Below, piece by piece: positions 62,106 through 64,000 of a DNA stretch of 64,000 nucleotides. This stretch comes from Paracentrotus lividus (taxonomy: Eukaryota > Echinodermata > Echinoidea > Camarodonta > Echinidae): positions 11,663,737-11,727,736 of the forward strand of contig CALNVZ010003426.1 of NCBI GenBank assembly GCA_940671915.1. Direction: 5' to 3'. Within the stretch, counting starts at the first letter, position 1. Each line of letters begins with the position of its first letter. Under the pieces are notes generated by a model, which was not told the origin of the DNA, did not search any database, and saw only the letters and a list, made by a program, of their open reading frames with translations. The translations under genes were made by a program, and so were the position numbers.

Positions 62106-62796
62106 ACCCTCTTCCAATAACGCCCACCTGGCCATAATATCCAGATTTTTACAATGACATTTCTTTGAATGTGTTCTACATGGAGAAAAAAAGTGTGAGT
62201 TCATTCTTAAATTATTATGTGTAGTAGCTACAAGTAGTTATCAGAAAACACACCAATCATTCTAAGTCAGTCCATCCAGTCAAACCTCTACTAACTAGTA
62301 CACGCTCTGTAGTTGCAAAGAATCTCTGCAAACAAATGGGCCTAGCTCCAAAAAAGGAGCCCTGAATTGGCACGATTTTTGGTAGAGACTAAACACTTAT
62401 CTCTAGCTAGATAATAGCTGCTTACACACTTGTTACCTCCTAGTGTCAAAAGCCTTGCGGTTGTAGGTTCCTGTCCGTTAAAAAAACATGACGTATAAAA
62501 ATAAAAGGTATTTGTAGAAAAGTCAAGACAATCCCTTGTTGTGTTGTGTTGTAGGTACTTTGTGAATGTTGGAGAATTTACGGATGATCAATATTGTACC
62601 ATGATGTCACACTGCATCGAAAAGGCACATTTACACACTCATAATGATCTTGAGAATTCTTTAGAATGAAATTTGTCATTCATGGATAATATGGAATGTA
62701 GAATTGGGTAGAATAAGAAAAAGATGTAGGTTTTGTAATGTGGTAAGAATGCATGCTAATGTGTTAATTTGATGGTAGACCACATTTCAAAAATAT
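62106..62796 (+). repeat. Left arm of long palindrome (unique part)
   Basis: About 690 bp that recurs as the reverse complement at 62,839 to about 63,540. Nearly all differences are 1 to 3 base indels in or beside short runs. No gene seen in it. Confidence 0.85.
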
Positions 62797-62838
62797 TACC
62801 GGGTGGATAACGGCGTTAGCTATGTGGGGAGGGTGAGG

Positions 62839-63540
62839 ATATTTTTGAAATGTGGTCTACCATCAAATTAACACATTAGCATGCATTCTTACCACATTAC
62901 AAAACCTACATCTTTTCTTATTCTACCCAATTCTACATTCCATCATTATCCATGAATGACAAATTTCATTCATAAAGAATTCCTCAACATCGTGTAAATG
63001 TGCCTTTTCGATGCAGTGTGACATCATGGTACAATATTGATCATCCGTAAATCTCCAACACATTCACAAAGTACCTACACACAACAACAAACAAGGGATT
63101 GTCTTGGACTTTTCTACAAATACCTTTTATTTTTTATACGTCATGGTTTTTTAACGGACCAGGAAACCTACAAACCGCAAAAGGCTTTTGACACTAGGGA
63201 GGTAACAAGTGTGTAAGCAGCTATTATCTAAAGCTGAGATAAGTGTTTAGTCTCTACCCAAACAATCGTGCCAATTCAGGGCTCCTTTTTTGGAGCTAGG
63301 CCCATTTGTTTGCAGAGATTCTTTGCTCAACTAAACAGAGCGTGTACTAGTTAGTAGAGGTTTGACATGGATGGACTGACTTAGAATGATTGGTGTGTTT
63401 TTGATAACTACTTGTAGCCTACTACACATAATAATTTAAGAATGAACTACACTTTTTTTTCTCCATGTAGAACCAATATCCAAAGAAATGTGCATTGTAA
63501 AAATCTGGATATTATGGCCAGGGTGGCGTTATATGGAGAG
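62839..63540 (-). repeat. Right arm of long palindrome (unique part)
   Basis: Reverse complement of the left arm; the spacer 62,797 to 62,838 is 42 bp (starts TACCGGGTGGATAACGG). Spot alignment of parts totalling about 450 bp suggests roughly 95 percent identity, with indels outnumbering substitutions. Confidence 0.85.
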
Positions 63541-64000
63541 GGTAAGAGTTGGAGGGTAAGGAGGGCGAAGGGCGGTCTTAGGGGAGGGGAGGCTAAGGGG
63601 AGATGTTTAGGGAGGAGGTTGGCGACGGTTGGGGAGGGGATGGGGAGGATCTTGGGGAGGGACAGGGGAAGGGGGTCTTAGGGGAGGTGTTGGGGAGGGG
63701 TTGGGATGGGTTGGGGAGGGGATGGGAAGTGTCTTGGGGAGGAGAAGGGGGGGTTGCAGAGGTGAAGGGGAGGGTTGGGAAGGGGAGGGAGAGGGTTGGG
63801 GATGGGTTTGAGGAGGGCGAGGGGAGGGGTTGGGGTGGGGGAGGGGGAGCGGAGGGGGAGGGGGAGGGGAGGGGGAGGGGATGGGGTTGGGAAGGGGGAG
63901 GGAGGGTTTGGGAGGTATGGGGATGTTGGGAGAGGGAGGGAAGGTCTTGGGAGAGAAAGGGAGGGGTTGCAGAGGTGAAGGGGAGGGGTTGGGAAGGGGA
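63541..64000. repeat. G-rich minisatellite, right side of palindrome
   Basis: GGGGAGGGG / GGTTGGGGAGGGG units, complementary to 61.64 to 62.10 kb at least to about 63.79 kb (shared GTCTTAGGGGAGG and GAAGTGTCTTGGGGAGG phrases). It runs to the window edge. Gly/Arg-rich frames are by-products. Confidence 0.8.

Overview
The window is animal nuclear DNA. Coding information sits in tiny exons with GT/AG borders, spread through kilobases of AT-rich intron and intergenic sequence full of short inverted-repeat elements. The mix suggests a marine deuterostome invertebrate, most likely an echinoderm: abundant palindromic MITEs, a tRNA-derived SINE ending in an ATT-rich tail, and CTACATGTA/GTAGGCCTAC phrases. 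This placement is inference. No rRNA, CRISPR array, bacterial operon or complete transposase was found.

Left two thirds (1 to about 37.8 kb): one minus-strand gene, entering with its start codon at 37,786 and leaving the window at position 48. Eleven exons (37.7, 36.2, 25.1, 10.3, 8.5, 6.5, 4.9, 3.9, 2.8, 1.5 and 0.05 kb) join with consistent phases into about 314 residues of highly charged Glu/Arg/Lys/Gln-rich helix. The start resembles the N-terminus of caldesmon, an actin- and calmodulin-binding regulator of contractility. Caldesmon-like is my best call; troponin T-like or another single-helix cytoskeletal protein remains possible. From the fourth exon on, every exon is a multiple of three in phase 0, so any could be skipped without changing frame. 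A possible 18-nt microexon (15.3 kb) and a possible alternative terminal exon (22.8 kb) are also noted. The introns hold most of the repeats: TTAA-flanked MITEs, AGACGTCT palindromes, foldback elements, hAT-like MITEs, a SINE and a purine-rich minisatellite.

Middle (38 to 51 kb): no convincing exon. It holds a three-level nest of transposable elements (38.09 to 40.41 kb), a pair of TTAA-ended MITEs (43.9 and 48.3 kb), a nearly perfect 55-bp palindrome (47.7 kb), and a 25-N gap at 51,147 to 51,171.

Right part (51.2 to 61.6 kb): sequence changes to repeat-poor, mostly unique DNA, as expected next to a regulated gene. A probable plus-strand exon at 56.8 to 57.1 kb encodes a His/Pro/Gln-rich tail; two weaker open frames lie at 57.9 and 58.7 kb. 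The gene is not identified.

Right end (61.6 to 64 kb): a palindrome with arms of more than 900 bp around a 42-bp spacer, C-rich minisatellite on the left and its G-rich complement on the right. The arms differ mostly by 1 to 3 base indels, so a long-read or assembly artefact must be weighed against a true foldback element.
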